A DNA stretch of 64,000 bases from Lewinellaceae bacterium (GCA_020636445.1 JACJXV010000013.1:1-64000); one strand, 5' to 3'. Shown: positions 35,469 to 43,935, counted from the first letter of the stretch. Notes: generated from the sequence alone by a model not told the origin. Made by a program: numbers and translations.

Positions 35469-36350
35469 TTATAACTTGCCCCATTCTTTAATGTACCCTT
35501 GGAATCCGGCCCGTTGTACAACAATCATATAATCCTGTGCTTCCCGCTGGGAGTCGAATTTGCCTACGACAATTTTATACAATGGGTTTTGCTGGGCATT
35601 CTTCGCGAAAAAAATACTGACACTCTTGTCAATTTTATTCTCAAGCAGGTGTACTTGTTGAATGGCTGATTCATAGGTGCTGTAAACACCTACCTGGATG
35701 CCATACTCGATAATTGGCGGTGGAACCACGTTATGAGGAAGAAGGGTTGTGCTGGGAGGCGGAACTGGCCCCAGGGAAGGGGCACTGCCACTGGTATTGT
35801 CATAGGGCGTAGGCGTAGTAGGCGTCGCAGGCCCTTCCGGAATCAGAGCCGGTTTGTTGAGGTGGTCAACATGAGCAGTAGGGCTCATTTCACGGGTCAG
35901 GTTATTGCGGGCAGTAGGGCTGGCTAGTCGGTTGTCAGCGGTATTGTGTTTACGTAGTAGCGCCAGGAGCCGATCGGCAGCCATCGACTCTTCGTAACGC
36001 CCCAATAATGTTCCTGAGGCATTAAATATGAATAAACTCGGCAAAAGGGTCACCTGCAGAGCTTCTTTTTCGCGGAAACCGACGGGGTCATCTATGTCTA
36101 TTTTCAGGGAGAGGTAATTGTCCTGCAGAAAGTTTGCGACGTCCGAATCGGTAAAGGTGTTTTTTTCCATCCACTGGCAAGGCATGCACCAACTGGCACT
36201 AAAGTGCACCAAAAGCAGTTTGTTCTCCTGGGAAGCCAGGGTCTGAATATCGGCCAATCTACCGTGCAAAAAATGGGTAGAAGATTTGGGTTGCCCCAGG
36301 ACACTGCCGCCACCTGCCAGGATCAGAAGAAAGAGTAACCACGATTTCAT
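35469..36350 (-). CDS. exported thioredoxin-like protein with C-terminal SPOR domain
   Basis: 293 aa. Signal peptide (MKSWLLFLLILAGGGSVLG), then a thioredoxin fold (about 28-135) with the active site SASWCMPCQWME (CMPC at about 54-57) and the cis-proline segment TLLPSLFIF (about 101-109). A Pro/Thr-rich linker (about 165-210) follows, then a SPOR domain (about 213-293, GIQVGVYSTYESAIQQV ... YKIVVGKFDSQREAQ). SPOR domains bind glycan strands stripped of peptides, so a periplasmic thiol-disulfide role near peptidoglycan is inferred. A close SPOR relative ends the subtilase at 38607, suggesting functional or evolutionary linkage. Confidence 0.88.
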   Translation of the reverse strand: MKSWLLFLLILAGGGSVLGQPKSSTHFLHGRLADIQTLASQENKLLLVHFSASWCMPCQWMEKNTFTDSDVANFLQDNYLSLKIDIDDPVGFREKEALQVTLLPSLFIFNASGTLLGRYEESMAADRLLALLRKHNTADNRLASPTARNNLTREMSPTAHVDHLNKPALIPEGPATPTTPTPYDNTSGSAPSLGPVPPPSTTLLPHNVVPPPIIEYGIQVGVYSTYESAIQQVHLLENKIDKSVSIFFAKNAQQNPLYKIVVGKFDSQREAQDYMIVVQRAGFQGYIKEWGKL

Positions 36351-36547
36351 GCAATTATTTTATGGGATTATCTTGCGTACTGCTGAGCGCTTTTGGGAAG
36401 ATTGGCGCGTATAGGGAAATGTATGTTGCGTTTCAGTTGTCATGAGGCAGCCAGAAGTATTGTCTTTGGCAAACTTCTGATGCGTAAGGCAGCACAAATT
36501 TCCCTTGAGCGCAAATTAAAGGGAAAAGTGCGGTTGTGCAAAGAAAT

Positions 36548-37081
36548 TTAGAGCGGGTCTCGCGTTTGGTCTGGATCTTCCGATCTTACATCCAGGATAT
36601 TGAGCAGCGAGTGATGCTCCCGAAGCAAGGCTTGTGCGGTGTTGAATAGTTCTTCAAAGTGCATAATCACAATTTGCACATCTTTGGGTAGGTCGGCCCC
36701 GAAGTTTTTGGTTTTAAACATACAGCAGGTATGAAGCCCCTTCATAACAGCTTCCAACTCCTGAGCCCGGTGCAAATAATCCTGAATCAGCGTTTGGGCG
36801 CTTTCTGCCTGCTCACCAAAGTGTGACATGGCACGCTGGTAAACCTCTTCCTGCGTCATGTCGCGGAGCGTAAGGTCGGCAATGCCTACCTGGAAAAGCT
36901 GAGCCAGCTTTATGAGATTGCACAAACGCGGTTCTGCTGAGGCATTTTCATAAGAGGCGATATTCCCACGATTCAACCCAATCTGGTTAGCCAGCTCCTC
37001 CTGACTCCAGTTAAGTTTTCTGCGCAAATACCTGATGTTGGTATGCAAAAAATGTGATCCTACTGATTCAAATTGCTCCAT
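36548..37081 (-). CDS. XRE-family helix-turn-helix regulator
   Basis: 177 aa. An N-terminal HTH (residues about 14-70; IRYLRRKLNWSQEELANQIG, NRGNIASYENASAEPR) typical of Cro/CI-type regulators is joined to a helical C-terminal region of about 100 residues with no domain I recognise. Two cysteines in tandem (HTCCMFK) occur near residue 117. It is divergent from the ECF sigma gene. The inverted repeats at 37165-37226 lie 84 bp upstream of its start and could be its operator. Confidence 0.88.
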   Translation of the reverse strand: MEQFESVGSHFLHTNIRYLRRKLNWSQEELANQIGLNRGNIASYENASAEPRLCNLIKLAQLFQVGIADLTLRDMTQEEVYQRAMSHFGEQAESAQTLIQDYLHRAQELEAVMKGLHTCCMFKTKNFGADLPKDVQIVIMHFEELFNTAQALLREHHSLLNILDVRSEDPDQTRDPL

Positions 37082-37164
37082 GGACTTTTGCAGGCATTTT
37101 ATTTCTTCTTACTGGATTTCCCCAATACATCTATGTAGGGAATAATTCGCTGTGAAAAAGAGCG

Positions 37165-37226
37165 TATACGATTACTAAACTTCAAAAGTTTAGTAATCGT
37201 AACTTCAAAAGTTTAGTAATCGTATA
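37165..37226. promoter_or_regulatory. nested inverted repeat upstream of the XRE gene, possible operator
   Basis: TATACGATTACTAAACTT (37165-37182) is complementary to a right arm at 37209-37226 and, up to its last two bases, to a second copy of the same arm at 37186-37201. The arm AAGTTTAGTAATCGTA is therefore present twice, giving alternative hairpins. It lies in the shared divergent region between the XRE regulator and the ECF sigma factor. Operator, attenuator or bidirectional hairpin are all possible. Confidence 0.6.
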
Positions 37227-37366
37227 ACCCTTTTCATGAAACCGGTTTTTTACAGCTTAATAATCCTCCCTAGAAAACCGACCATGTGACCCAACGGAGG
37301 GGCTGCTATCTTTAAAAAGTTACCTTCTGGCAAACTGGCCGCTGGGTGCTGGTGTCCACTTGGGTG

Positions 37367-37491
37367 AATATCTTCCTTCTTTGACAGATTCCGTGGTCGA
37401 GTTAAAATGAAGTGTAAAAGCGACCTATGGAAGCGTAACGCTTCATTTTAACTCGACTCCCAAACACGGAATTTGGCAAAGAACGATATTT
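37367..37491. repeat. long imperfect inverted repeat (about 125 bp)
   Basis: The inner arms are perfect, TCGAGTTAAAATGAAG (37397-37412) against 37441-37456, with a 28-base loop. After a bulge the outer arms continue (TTCTTTGACAGATTCCGTG at about 37378-37396 against CACGGAATTTGGCAAAGAA at about 37465-37483), ending in GAATATC-like tips. There is no coding potential inside. It could be a MITE relic or a structured element ahead of the sigma gene. Nothing else was seen in 37227-37366. Confidence 0.7.
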
Positions 37492-37618
37492 CTAAATACA
37501 ACTTGCGGCTAGGTTAGTTTACAATTGTTAAGAAAATTAACTTTTTTTCCGCAAATCGTCACTCGAATGTCAATATTAGGACAGTATTATTAAAATTCAG
37601 TCTAAATAGGAAAAAATA

Positions 37619-37650
37619 TTTGCACTGAAAGAGTGCTTTTTGTAGTTTTG
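37619..37650 (+). promoter_or_regulatory. Bacteroidota-type sigma-A promoter of the ECF sigma gene
   Basis: TTTG (37619-37622), 20 bases, then TAGTTTTG (37643-37650), matching the -33 TTTG / -7 TAnnTTTG consensus. The expected start of transcription is near 37656, about 30 bp before the gene. Confidence 0.75.
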
Positions 37651-37685
37651 ATAAAAATAATTACACGCCCTTATAATCACCGACT

Positions 37686-38213
37686 ATGATATACGCCATG
37701 CAGGAATCCATTCAAAATCAACTGGACCGCGTGAGTACTTCGTTACGGGCTTTTGCGCTCAAACTCACGGGCAATATGGTTGATGCCGAGGATCTTTACC
37801 AAGATACCGCAGTTCGCATAATCACGAATGCGGATAAATATAACGCCGGGACCAACTTCAAGGCCTGGGCAGTTACGATCATGCGGAATATTTTCATTAA
37901 TAATTACCGCAAGAAAATGCGTCGGGGAATGATTATCGATCAGACACCGAACAACTACTACCTGAATTCCGGGGATGATAATGTGGATAACGACGGGGAG
38001 AGCAATGTAATCTATAAGGAATTGATGTCTCTGGTGGACTCACTGGCCGAGGATTTTCGCCGGCCATTCATGATGGCATTTGAGGGGTATAAATATGAAG
38101 AGATTGCCGAGGAACTCGGTTCTCCTCTGGGTACTATCAAGAGTCGTATTTTCTTTGCCCGGAAGAAACTTCAGAAGCTGTACGAAGATCAGTATATGCA
38201 AAAACGTGCTTAG
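37686..38213 (+). CDS. ECF (sigma-70 family) RNA polymerase sigma factor
   Basis: 175 aa. Region 2 (about 10-85) contains ALKLTGNMVDAEDLYQDTAV and the promoter-melting segment FKAWAVTIMRNIFINNYRKK. Region 4 (about 115-170) contains the HTH RPFMMAFEGYKYEEIAEELG followed by PLGTIKSRIFFARKKLQ. No anti-sigma gene is adjacent; the neighbours are the divergent XRE gene and a subtilase. A second in-frame ATG at 37701 (MQESIQN) is an equally good start. The sequence resembles the stand-alone RpoE-like sigma factors common in Bacteroidota. Confidence 0.92.
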   Translation: MIYAMQESIQNQLDRVSTSLRAFALKLTGNMVDAEDLYQDTAVRIITNADKYNAGTNFKAWAVTIMRNIFINNYRKKMRRGMIIDQTPNNYYLNSGDDNVDNDGESNVIYKELMSLVDSLAEDFRRPFMMAFEGYKYEEIAEELGSPLGTIKSRIFFARKKLQKLYEDQYMQKRA

Positions 38214-38237
38214 GCACGTTGGCTTTGTGGAATCGCG

Positions 38238-38276
38238 ACGGCAGGCTTGTTATCAGGTCTGCCGTTGTTTGTTTTA
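38238..38276 (+). terminator. terminator of the ECF sigma gene
   Basis: ACGGCAG (38238-38244) pairs with CTGCCGT (38259-38265), followed by a T-rich tract (TGTTTGTTTT), 25 bp after the stop. Confidence 0.75.
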
Positions 38277-38606
38277 GGCAGGCACATCGCCGGATGCCTA
38301 TTGTTGGCAAAAAAAATTGTAACTTTCCTTTCCCTAAATCATTGGGATAACTGAACTACCAGCAACTTCCTGGGCTTCGTTGTTCATAGGCCTGCTTGTT
38401 TTAGGGATGTTTATCGTTGCTGGAGCAAGGGGACTTTAATTAGGCATGTTATCCGCGATAACGGCAAACAGAAGGCCCTCCTAAGCGCGTATGCAACCTG
38501 ATAAGCTCCTGAATTCCAGGCTGACTGACCTGGAGCCAGGTTGATTAGGTCAAACCACTTTGATGGTGGATAATTTTCCGAAACACGTTCTTATAGCTGT
38601 TCAGAT
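38277..38606. other. 330-bp spacer before the subtilase gene
   Basis: No gene seen. A weak promoter candidate, TAACTTTC near 38321 with TTG about 20 bases upstream, precedes a roughly 280-bp leader. Confidence 0.35.
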
Positions 38607-40544
38607 ATGAAAAAAAAGGAAATTGTCATTCCCAGTGACCGTGGTCCTCTCAAACTTCGCAAGAGCAAGCAATTGGTTGGATTGAAAATTGCCCAGTCGC
38701 GGGGCCTTCTGGCGGAGGAACCTGTTGCGGAAGAAGAGATTCACCAAAATATCGGGGGTTTCCAGGTGGTTACTTTACCCCAGGATAATAATCGGACGCT
38801 GGACGAACAATTGGATCAGGTCCGGGAACGTGATGACGTGGAGGTAGGTACTCACGTTTATTATCCGGAGGGCAGCAACCGTCCATTGGTACCTACCGGG
38901 GATATCTTTTTTACCTTCGAGGAAGGCTCCAGTGCGGAAGAGCAGGGAGTTGTGCTCGATGAGTTTCACCTGGAACTAATCGAGCGTCGGGGACCCTATG
39001 AGATTCAAGCCCGGGTGACGCCGCAATCGATGAATCCACTGAAGGTGGCCGCCGCCGCTCAGGAGTCCTGTTTGGTCAAACTGGCTGAACCTGATTTTGA
39101 TACTATCCTGGACTCTTACAGTGTCAATTTACCTCCCGATGGGTTGTTACGACACCAATGGCATTTACAGAATAATGGGTTTATACCGGATGCCGCTGTA
39201 CGGTTGCGCCCCGGAGCTGATGCCCGGGTTGTGGATGCTTGGAATCGCTTATCCAGTTTAGGGTCTTCGGATATCACGGTAGCGATTATCGATAATGGAT
39301 TTGATCTGACGCATCCTGATCTGAAAACGAAGGTATTCCGGCCTTTTGATTTGTGGAATCAATCACCTACCGTAGCCCAGGGGGATAGCCGATATACCCA
39401 CGGAACGCCTTGTGCCAGTGTCGCATTGGCGGCGGCTAATGGAGCAGGCATCGTTGGAGTGGCTCCTAATGCCCGGTTTATGCCGGTTAGTGGTACCTCG
39501 TTTAGTTCAGCGGCAACCGAGCAAATGTTCGATTATTGTGTATTGAACGGTGCTGATATCATTAGTTGCAGTTGGGGGACTACCGATCCCGCCTACCGGC
39601 TAAATAGTATTAAAATAGATGCCATTGCCCGGGCCGCACGTAATGGCCGCAGGGGTAAGGGGTGTGTTATTCTGTTTGCGGTGGGTAACGAAGGAGGCAG
39701 CTACGTCAATTTTTATGCAAGCCATCCGGATGTTATTGCCGTTGCAGCCAGTACTAGTCAGGACCAACACCCCAGCTATTCCAATATTGGCAGGGATGTC
39801 ACGATCTGTGCGCCCTCCAATGGCGACTGGCCCATTACTGCAGCCCGGGCTTGGTGGGATCCAGGCTGGCCAGGCTATCAGGGAGAATACCGGTATTGGA
39901 TTGATGGGCGTTCGCGCGGGAATAATTACAAACATTTTGGCGGAACATCGAGTGCTACCCCCCTGGTTGCCGGTGTTTGTGCCCTGATTTTATCTGCTAA
40001 TCCGGACCTGACGGCTCGTGAAGTGAAGGATATTTTAATTCAGACGGCTGACAAGATTGGCAATCCAGCAGAATATACGAACGGACATTCTATTCGGTAT
40101 GGCTATGGCCGGGTGAATGCGGGTCGTGCGGTTGCGGAAGCTTTCCGCCGGCGTGGAGTTACTACTCCGGCACCTACCCCCGTCGGAGGCACTACTACTC
40201 CGACCAACCAACCACCACCGACGCCAACTCCTGCACCTCCGTCTACTCCTGCACCAACGACCACCGGTCTGTTTGAGGTGAAAGTGGATGAAAAACCACC
40301 ATCAAGAGGGTGGGGAGTGCAAATTGGTGCGTATACGAGTTATGATAACGTTATTGGCCTGGTAAACCAAATCAAGCGGCAATACGGCGAATCGGTTTAC
40401 GTTCACGTAAGCCAATCCGGTAGCCGCACAATCTACCGGGTCATCGTGGGTGCCTACGCCCAGGTCTCACAGGCACAAAACACCCTGAATCGGCTGAAAC
40501 GCGGCGGAATTAATGGCTTTTTAAAGAATCTGGCTGATTTGTAA
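38607..40544 (+). CDS. S8 subtilisin-like protease with C-terminal SPOR domain
   Basis: 645 aa. An N-terminal prodomain-like region (about 1-175) leads to the catalytic domain with Asp in TVAIIDNGFDLTHPDL (about 225-240), His in YTHGTPCASVA (about 264-274) and Ser in FGGTSSATPLVAG (about 447-459). A Pro/Thr-rich linker (about 525-560) precedes a SPOR domain (about 570-645; GVQIGAYTSYDNVIGLV, YRVIVGAYAQVSQAQ). I see no signal peptide: the N terminus is MKKKEIVIPSDRG. A periplasmic peptidoglycan-binding domain on a protein without an obvious export signal is odd. The 3' end overlaps the convergent methyltransferase gene by 35 bp. Confidence 0.9.
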   Translation: MKKKEIVIPSDRGPLKLRKSKQLVGLKIAQSRGLLAEEPVAEEEIHQNIGGFQVVTLPQDNNRTLDEQLDQVRERDDVEVGTHVYYPEGSNRPLVPTGDIFFTFEEGSSAEEQGVVLDEFHLELIERRGPYEIQARVTPQSMNPLKVAAAAQESCLVKLAEPDFDTILDSYSVNLPPDGLLRHQWHLQNNGFIPDAAVRLRPGADARVVDAWNRLSSLGSSDITVAIIDNGFDLTHPDLKTKVFRPFDLWNQSPTVAQGDSRYTHGTPCASVALAAANGAGIVGVAPNARFMPVSGTSFSSAATEQMFDYCVLNGADIISCSWGTTDPAYRLNSIKIDAIARAARNGRRGKGCVILFAVGNEGGSYVNFYASHPDVIAVAASTSQDQHPSYSNIGRDVTICAPSNGDWPITAARAWWDPGWPGYQGEYRYWIDGRSRGNNYKHFGGTSSATPLVAGVCALILSANPDLTAREVKDILIQTADKIGNPAEYTNGHSIRYGYGRVNAGRAVAEAFRRRGVTTPAPTPVGGTTTPTNQPPPTPTPAPPSTPAPTTTGLFEVKVDEKPPSRGWGVQIGAYTSYDNVIGLVNQIKRQYGESVYVHVSQSGSRTIYRVIVGAYAQVSQAQNTLNRLKRGGINGFLKNLADL

Positions 40545-41193
40545 AGTGGCCAATGGCCTGGTAAAAGCGCATTCCTTTCGTAAAGTACTGTTCCCAGTCG
40601 GGGCGAAACCCTTGCTGGCGAAGCAACAAATCAGTAGATCGGTTCAGGTTGCATCCTTCTGCCATGAACTTCCAGGCCGGGTTAACGAGGTGCTGGAGAC
40701 GTCGCAGGTGTGGCTTTTCCGATACTAAATGCTCCAAAACGATCAATTTTCCTCCGGGTTTTAACCATCGTTGAAATTGGGTAATTGCCGCCACTGGGTC
40801 AGGAATCGTGCATAATACCAGGGTGCAAACAATGGCATCTACGCCTTCAATGGGTAAGCGTACCTCAAGTGCCTTGTCTTCTACACCATAGGGGAGTAGC
40901 TGAATACTTGCCGGAAATGCAGCTCCTGCAAGCTTTTGTTCAGCCTTGGACCGCATTGCGGGGGAAGGCTCCGTGGCGATTACCGTAACATCCGGAGGGT
41001 AGAATGGAAAATTAATACCAGTTCCTGCGCCAATTTCTAAAACGGTTCCCTCAATGGCTGCCAACAGGTGCCTTCGTCGTTTTTGCAAAACCCGGGTTTC
41101 CATCCTGGCCATGAACGGATCGTAGATGCGTGCAATAAGGCGGGAGTACCAGGTTGAGATCGCCGATTTTCGATGGGATCTTGGTTCGCACAT
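40510..41193 (-). CDS. class I SAM-dependent methyltransferase
   Basis: 227 aa. SAM-binding motif I is VLEIGAGTGINFPFY (about 51-65), followed by VIATEPSPAM and the post-motif LKPGGKLIVLEHL (about 142-154). The fold resembles the Methyltransf_11 / METTL7-like small-molecule methylases; the substrate is unknown. It begins five bases after the stop of the rhomboid gene, so both are probably on one transcript. Its end overlaps the end of the subtilase gene on the opposite strand. Confidence 0.85.
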   Translation of the reverse strand: MCEPRSHRKSAISTWYSRLIARIYDPFMARMETRVLQKRRRHLLAAIEGTVLEIGAGTGINFPFYPPDVTVIATEPSPAMRSKAEQKLAGAAFPASIQLLPYGVEDKALEVRLPIEGVDAIVCTLVLCTIPDPVAAITQFQRWLKPGGKLIVLEHLVSEKPHLRRLQHLVNPAWKFMAEGCNLNRSTDLLLRQQGFRPDWEQYFTKGMRFYQAIGHFTNQPDSLKSH

Positions 41194-41198
41194 GGACT

Positions 41199-41951
41199 TT
41201 ACCAGGTTTTATCAGACGACCACCCGGAACGGTTTGTACGGTCAGGGTCCTGATCTTCCTGACGACGAAGGAGCTCTGCTCGCCGACGCTCTTCCCGGGT
41301 TTGGGTGAAGGTTTCCCGGTCGAGGAAATAGGTCGGATTCTTGTCACCCGGCTCTAATTCCCAGGAGGGGCGCTGGGGTTTTTCGTCCTCTTCCAGACGG
41401 CCTTTCAGCAAGAAAGCGACCAGGATGCCAACGATGCCTCCAATTAAATGACTTTCCCAGGAAATCCCTTCTTTACCGGGAAGAATACCCAACAACATCG
41501 AACCATAGTAAAAAGCAACAATCAAACCCAGGGCAATCGATTTTATATTGCGCCGAAAAATGCCCGTCCAGAATACAAAGGCCACCAGCCCGTAAATTAC
41601 CCCACTGGCGCCAATGTGAAACACGGAGCGACCGAAAACCCAGACGGCAACGCCGGTAAAGAGATAGATGAGGGACATTGCCGAGAAGGCTACCCGCCGG
41701 TAGAAAAAAAGGATCATTACACTTAGCACAAAGAGTGGAGGCGTATTCGACAACAAGTGCCCCCAACTCCCGTGGATCAGGGGTGAAAAGATGATGCCCC
41801 GAAGCCCGAAAACAGTACGTGGGTAGATGCCCCACTGCCCCAGTGGCAAATTCAGTAAAACCTGGATAGCTTGGATTATCCAGAGTACTATTACAGCTAT
41901 GGCTGGTATTCGGAGGCTATCGTATAGTTTTTGACGCAAAGCAGTAGCCAT
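41199..41951 (-). CDS. rhomboid-family intramembrane serine protease
   Basis: 250 aa from the ATG at 41951 (MATALRQKLYDSLRIPAIAV; a longer frame to 42026 begins with a non-family segment). There are six hydrophobic helices. The catalytic Ser is in HIGASGVIYGLVAF (GASG, about 116-129) and the catalytic His in ESHLIGGIVGI (about 167-177). The HGSWGHLLSN loop of rhomboids is near 63-72. The C-terminal 60 residues are charged and cytoplasmic. It cleaves transmembrane substrates, none identifiable here. Co-transcribed with the methyltransferase. Confidence 0.92.
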   Translation of the reverse strand: MATALRQKLYDSLRIPAIAVIVLWIIQAIQVLLNLPLGQWGIYPRTVFGLRGIIFSPLIHGSWGHLLSNTPPLFVLSVMILFFYRRVAFSAMSLIYLFTGVAVWVFGRSVFHIGASGVIYGLVAFVFWTGIFRRNIKSIALGLIVAFYYGSMLLGILPGKEGISWESHLIGGIVGILVAFLLKGRLEEDEKPQRPSWELEPGDKNPTYFLDRETFTQTREERRRAELLRRQEDQDPDRTNRSGWSSDKTW

Positions 41952-42122
41952 CGTGGTGGGTTGTGTTAAGAAAAAATCCTGCGCGATTATTTGCCCCGGA
42001 TAAAGACCCCAAAGGGAAAAGCACATGACAACAATCCTGAAATTAAAGACTTCGCAGTAAGTTGCCCGTCTTTTTGGTAAAATTCCGCTTTTTTCGACTG
42101 GCTACGGAAAATATTCTGCAGT

Positions 42123-42213
42123 CCCCAGTCCCCAGCCACCAGCCACCAGTCACCAGTCACCAGCCACCAGTCACCAGCCACCAGCCACCAGTCACCAGCC
42201 ACCAGTCACCAGT
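42123..42213. repeat. 13-unit heptamer tandem repeat, CACCAGY
   Basis: Thirteen consecutive 7-bp units: CCCCAGT, CCCCAGC, then eleven units of CACCAGC or CACCAGT. It starts ten bases past the pfkA stop codon in transcription order and lies before the rhomboid gene. It is reminiscent of cyanobacterial STRR heptamers. No spacers, so not CRISPR. The array need not be translated. Confidence 0.9.
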
Positions 42214-42223
42214 CACGGTTGAC

Positions 42224-43195
42224 TTAACTCAGAATCTCGACCATGCGCAGCATTTCCGGGTTAAGGTCAAGATGATGTTTGATGGCCTGATCAAAAGGAG
42301 TGTGCAAAATTTCATTATTGACAATGCCAATCATTACCCCGAATTTGCCATCCAGCAAAGCTTGTACGGCGGCCATCCCCATCCGGCTGGCTCGTACACG
42401 CTCCATACAAGTTGGGCTGCCACCCCGCTGCATATGCCCTAAAATGGAGACTTTGATTTCGTAGTGGCTGAAGCGCTTTTTTACGGCTTCGGCAATCTGA
42501 AAAGCACCCCCGGCATCATCGCCTTCGGCAACTATGACAATGCTGGCGTTTTTCTTGTGTTGGTAGCCATCTTCCAGGGTGTGAATCAGGTCATCCAGGC
42601 TGGTAGAGGTTTCGGGAACCAGAATAGCTTCAGCCCCGGTAGCGATACCTGTGGACAGGGCAATAAAGCCAGCATCGCGCCCCATGACTTCGATAAAAAA
42701 CAAGCGATCGTGAGCGTTAGCCGTATCCTTGATTTTATCAATGGCCTCCATGGCGGTATTGATTGCCGTGTCGTAACCAATAGTGAAATCGGTTCCATAG
42801 AGGTCGTTGTCAATTGTTCCGGGGCAGCCTACGAATTTGACATCCGGGTATTCGGACATAAAAACACTGGCACCGGTAAATGTTCCATCACCGCCGATCG
42901 CAACGACGCCATCAATACCTGAGCGTTGTAAATTTTCGTAAGCACGCCGGCGGCCAGCAGCCGTACGGAAATCTTCGCTGCGGGCTGAACGTAAAATCGT
43001 ACCCCCCTGGTTGATAATATTACTGACGGAGTGTTTAGCCATGGGTACCAGGTCGCCTTCTACCATGCCCTGGTAGCCGCGCATGATACCTACTACCTCT
43101 AAGCCTTCATGGATTGCTGTACGAACTACGGCGCGGATACAGGCATTCATGCCCGGGGCATCGCCACCAGAGGTGAAAACCGCAATTTTTTTCAT
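42224..43195 (-). CDS. pfkA: ATP-dependent 6-phosphofructokinase
   Basis: 323 aa from MKKIAVFTSGGDAPGMNACI (ATG at 43195; a longer frame to 43234 adds 13 residues without family support). It phosphorylates fructose-6-phosphate in glycolysis. The ATP site is GGDGTFTGA (about 103-111), the catalytic loop PGTIDNDLYGTD (about 124-135) and the substrate site EVMGRDAGF (about 169-177). The Gly after GGDG (GGDGT) fits the ATP-type rather than the PPi-type enzymes. It is followed by the heptamer array; upstream is an uncharacterised Pro-rich protein on the same strand. Confidence 0.95.
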   Translation of the reverse strand: MKKIAVFTSGGDAPGMNACIRAVVRTAIHEGLEVVGIMRGYQGMVEGDLVPMAKHSVSNIINQGGTILRSARSEDFRTAAGRRRAYENLQRSGIDGVVAIGGDGTFTGASVFMSEYPDVKFVGCPGTIDNDLYGTDFTIGYDTAINTAMEAIDKIKDTANAHDRLFFIEVMGRDAGFIALSTGIATGAEAILVPETSTSLDDLIHTLEDGYQHKKNASIVIVAEGDDAGGAFQIAEAVKKRFSHYEIKVSILGHMQRGGSPTCMERVRASRMGMAAVQALLDGKFGVMIGIVNNEILHTPFDQAIKHHLDLNPEMLRMVEILS

Positions 43196-43248
43196 AGGGA
43201 TTTGTTTGGGTTTGTCATGGCCAAAGGAAGCCATGGCAGATGAAAGAA

Positions 43249-43935
43249 TTAGCTGTATCGGCGGCGGACCATGCGGATAAATGACTGCGCAATTTCGATG
43301 CGCTCTTCCTGACCCCAGTCGTATTGTTCGCCCAGACTGATCAGGAAACTTCGGGCGGCATCGATATTATCATACCGGTTGAGTACCTGCAAAGAATCCT
43401 CCAGCGCACGCATATCCCGGCCAAATAACTCATTCATATAGAGTAGACGGTCATTAATGGACATGGCTTTGTTCAAATCGGCAATAGGGCTTTCAGAAAG
43501 CTTTTCCGATAAATCTCCAGCCTTTTTGAAGGTAAATAGCTGTTCCAATGCTTGTCGGGGGGCACCAGAAGCAGCCGGGCGGCTGGGCGGCGGAGCGGGG
43601 CGTTCCTGGACTGGCGCGGGAGGTGTTACCGGCGCTGTGGGTTGCTGGACTGGCGGCGGCGTTTGTTGGGTAGCCACCGGTTTCACTGGCTCGGGGGTCG
43701 GCTCAGGTTGCCGTGGGGGAGCCTGGTATTTGGGGGCGGGGGTAACTACTTCGCGGGCAGGAGGTGTTGGTGCGGATGTAGCCCCATCTGTAGTTGCAAA
43801 AATATCGTATAGCTGGCGCAAATAACTGAGCATAAGATCCCGCTCGATACTCGATAATTGACCCTCAACTAAATCAAGGCTATTATAGAGCGAATTGATC
43901 TTTTTGACCAGGATGCGCGATTGTTGTAAATCCAT
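43249..43935 (-). CDS. uncharacterised protein with Pro-rich linker
   Basis: 228 aa. An N-terminal helical segment of about 45 residues (LVKKINSLYNSLDLVEGQLS) is joined by a long Pro/Thr/Ala linker (about 52-125) to a C-terminal helical domain of about 100 residues (ALEQLFTFKKAGDLSEKLSE ... YDWGQEERIEIAQSFIRMVR). No signal peptide or membrane segment, so it should be cytoplasmic. It resembles a conserved hypothetical family of Bacteroidota known to me only by appearance; no function is claimed. It lies 53 bp upstream of pfkA on the same strand. Confidence 0.8.
   Translation of the reverse strand: MDLQQSRILVKKINSLYNSLDLVEGQLSSIERDLMLSYLRQLYDIFATTDGATSAPTPPAREVVTPAPKYQAPPRQPEPTPEPVKPVATQQTPPPVQQPTAPVTPPAPVQERPAPPPSRPAASGAPRQALEQLFTFKKAGDLSEKLSESPIADLNKAMSINDRLLYMNELFGRDMRALEDSLQVLNRYDNIDAARSFLISLGEQYDWGQEERIEIAQSFIRMVRRRYS

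Noticed and set aside
42123..42213. CRISPR array
   Set aside because: The units are contiguous 7-mers with no spacers and there are no cas genes in the window.
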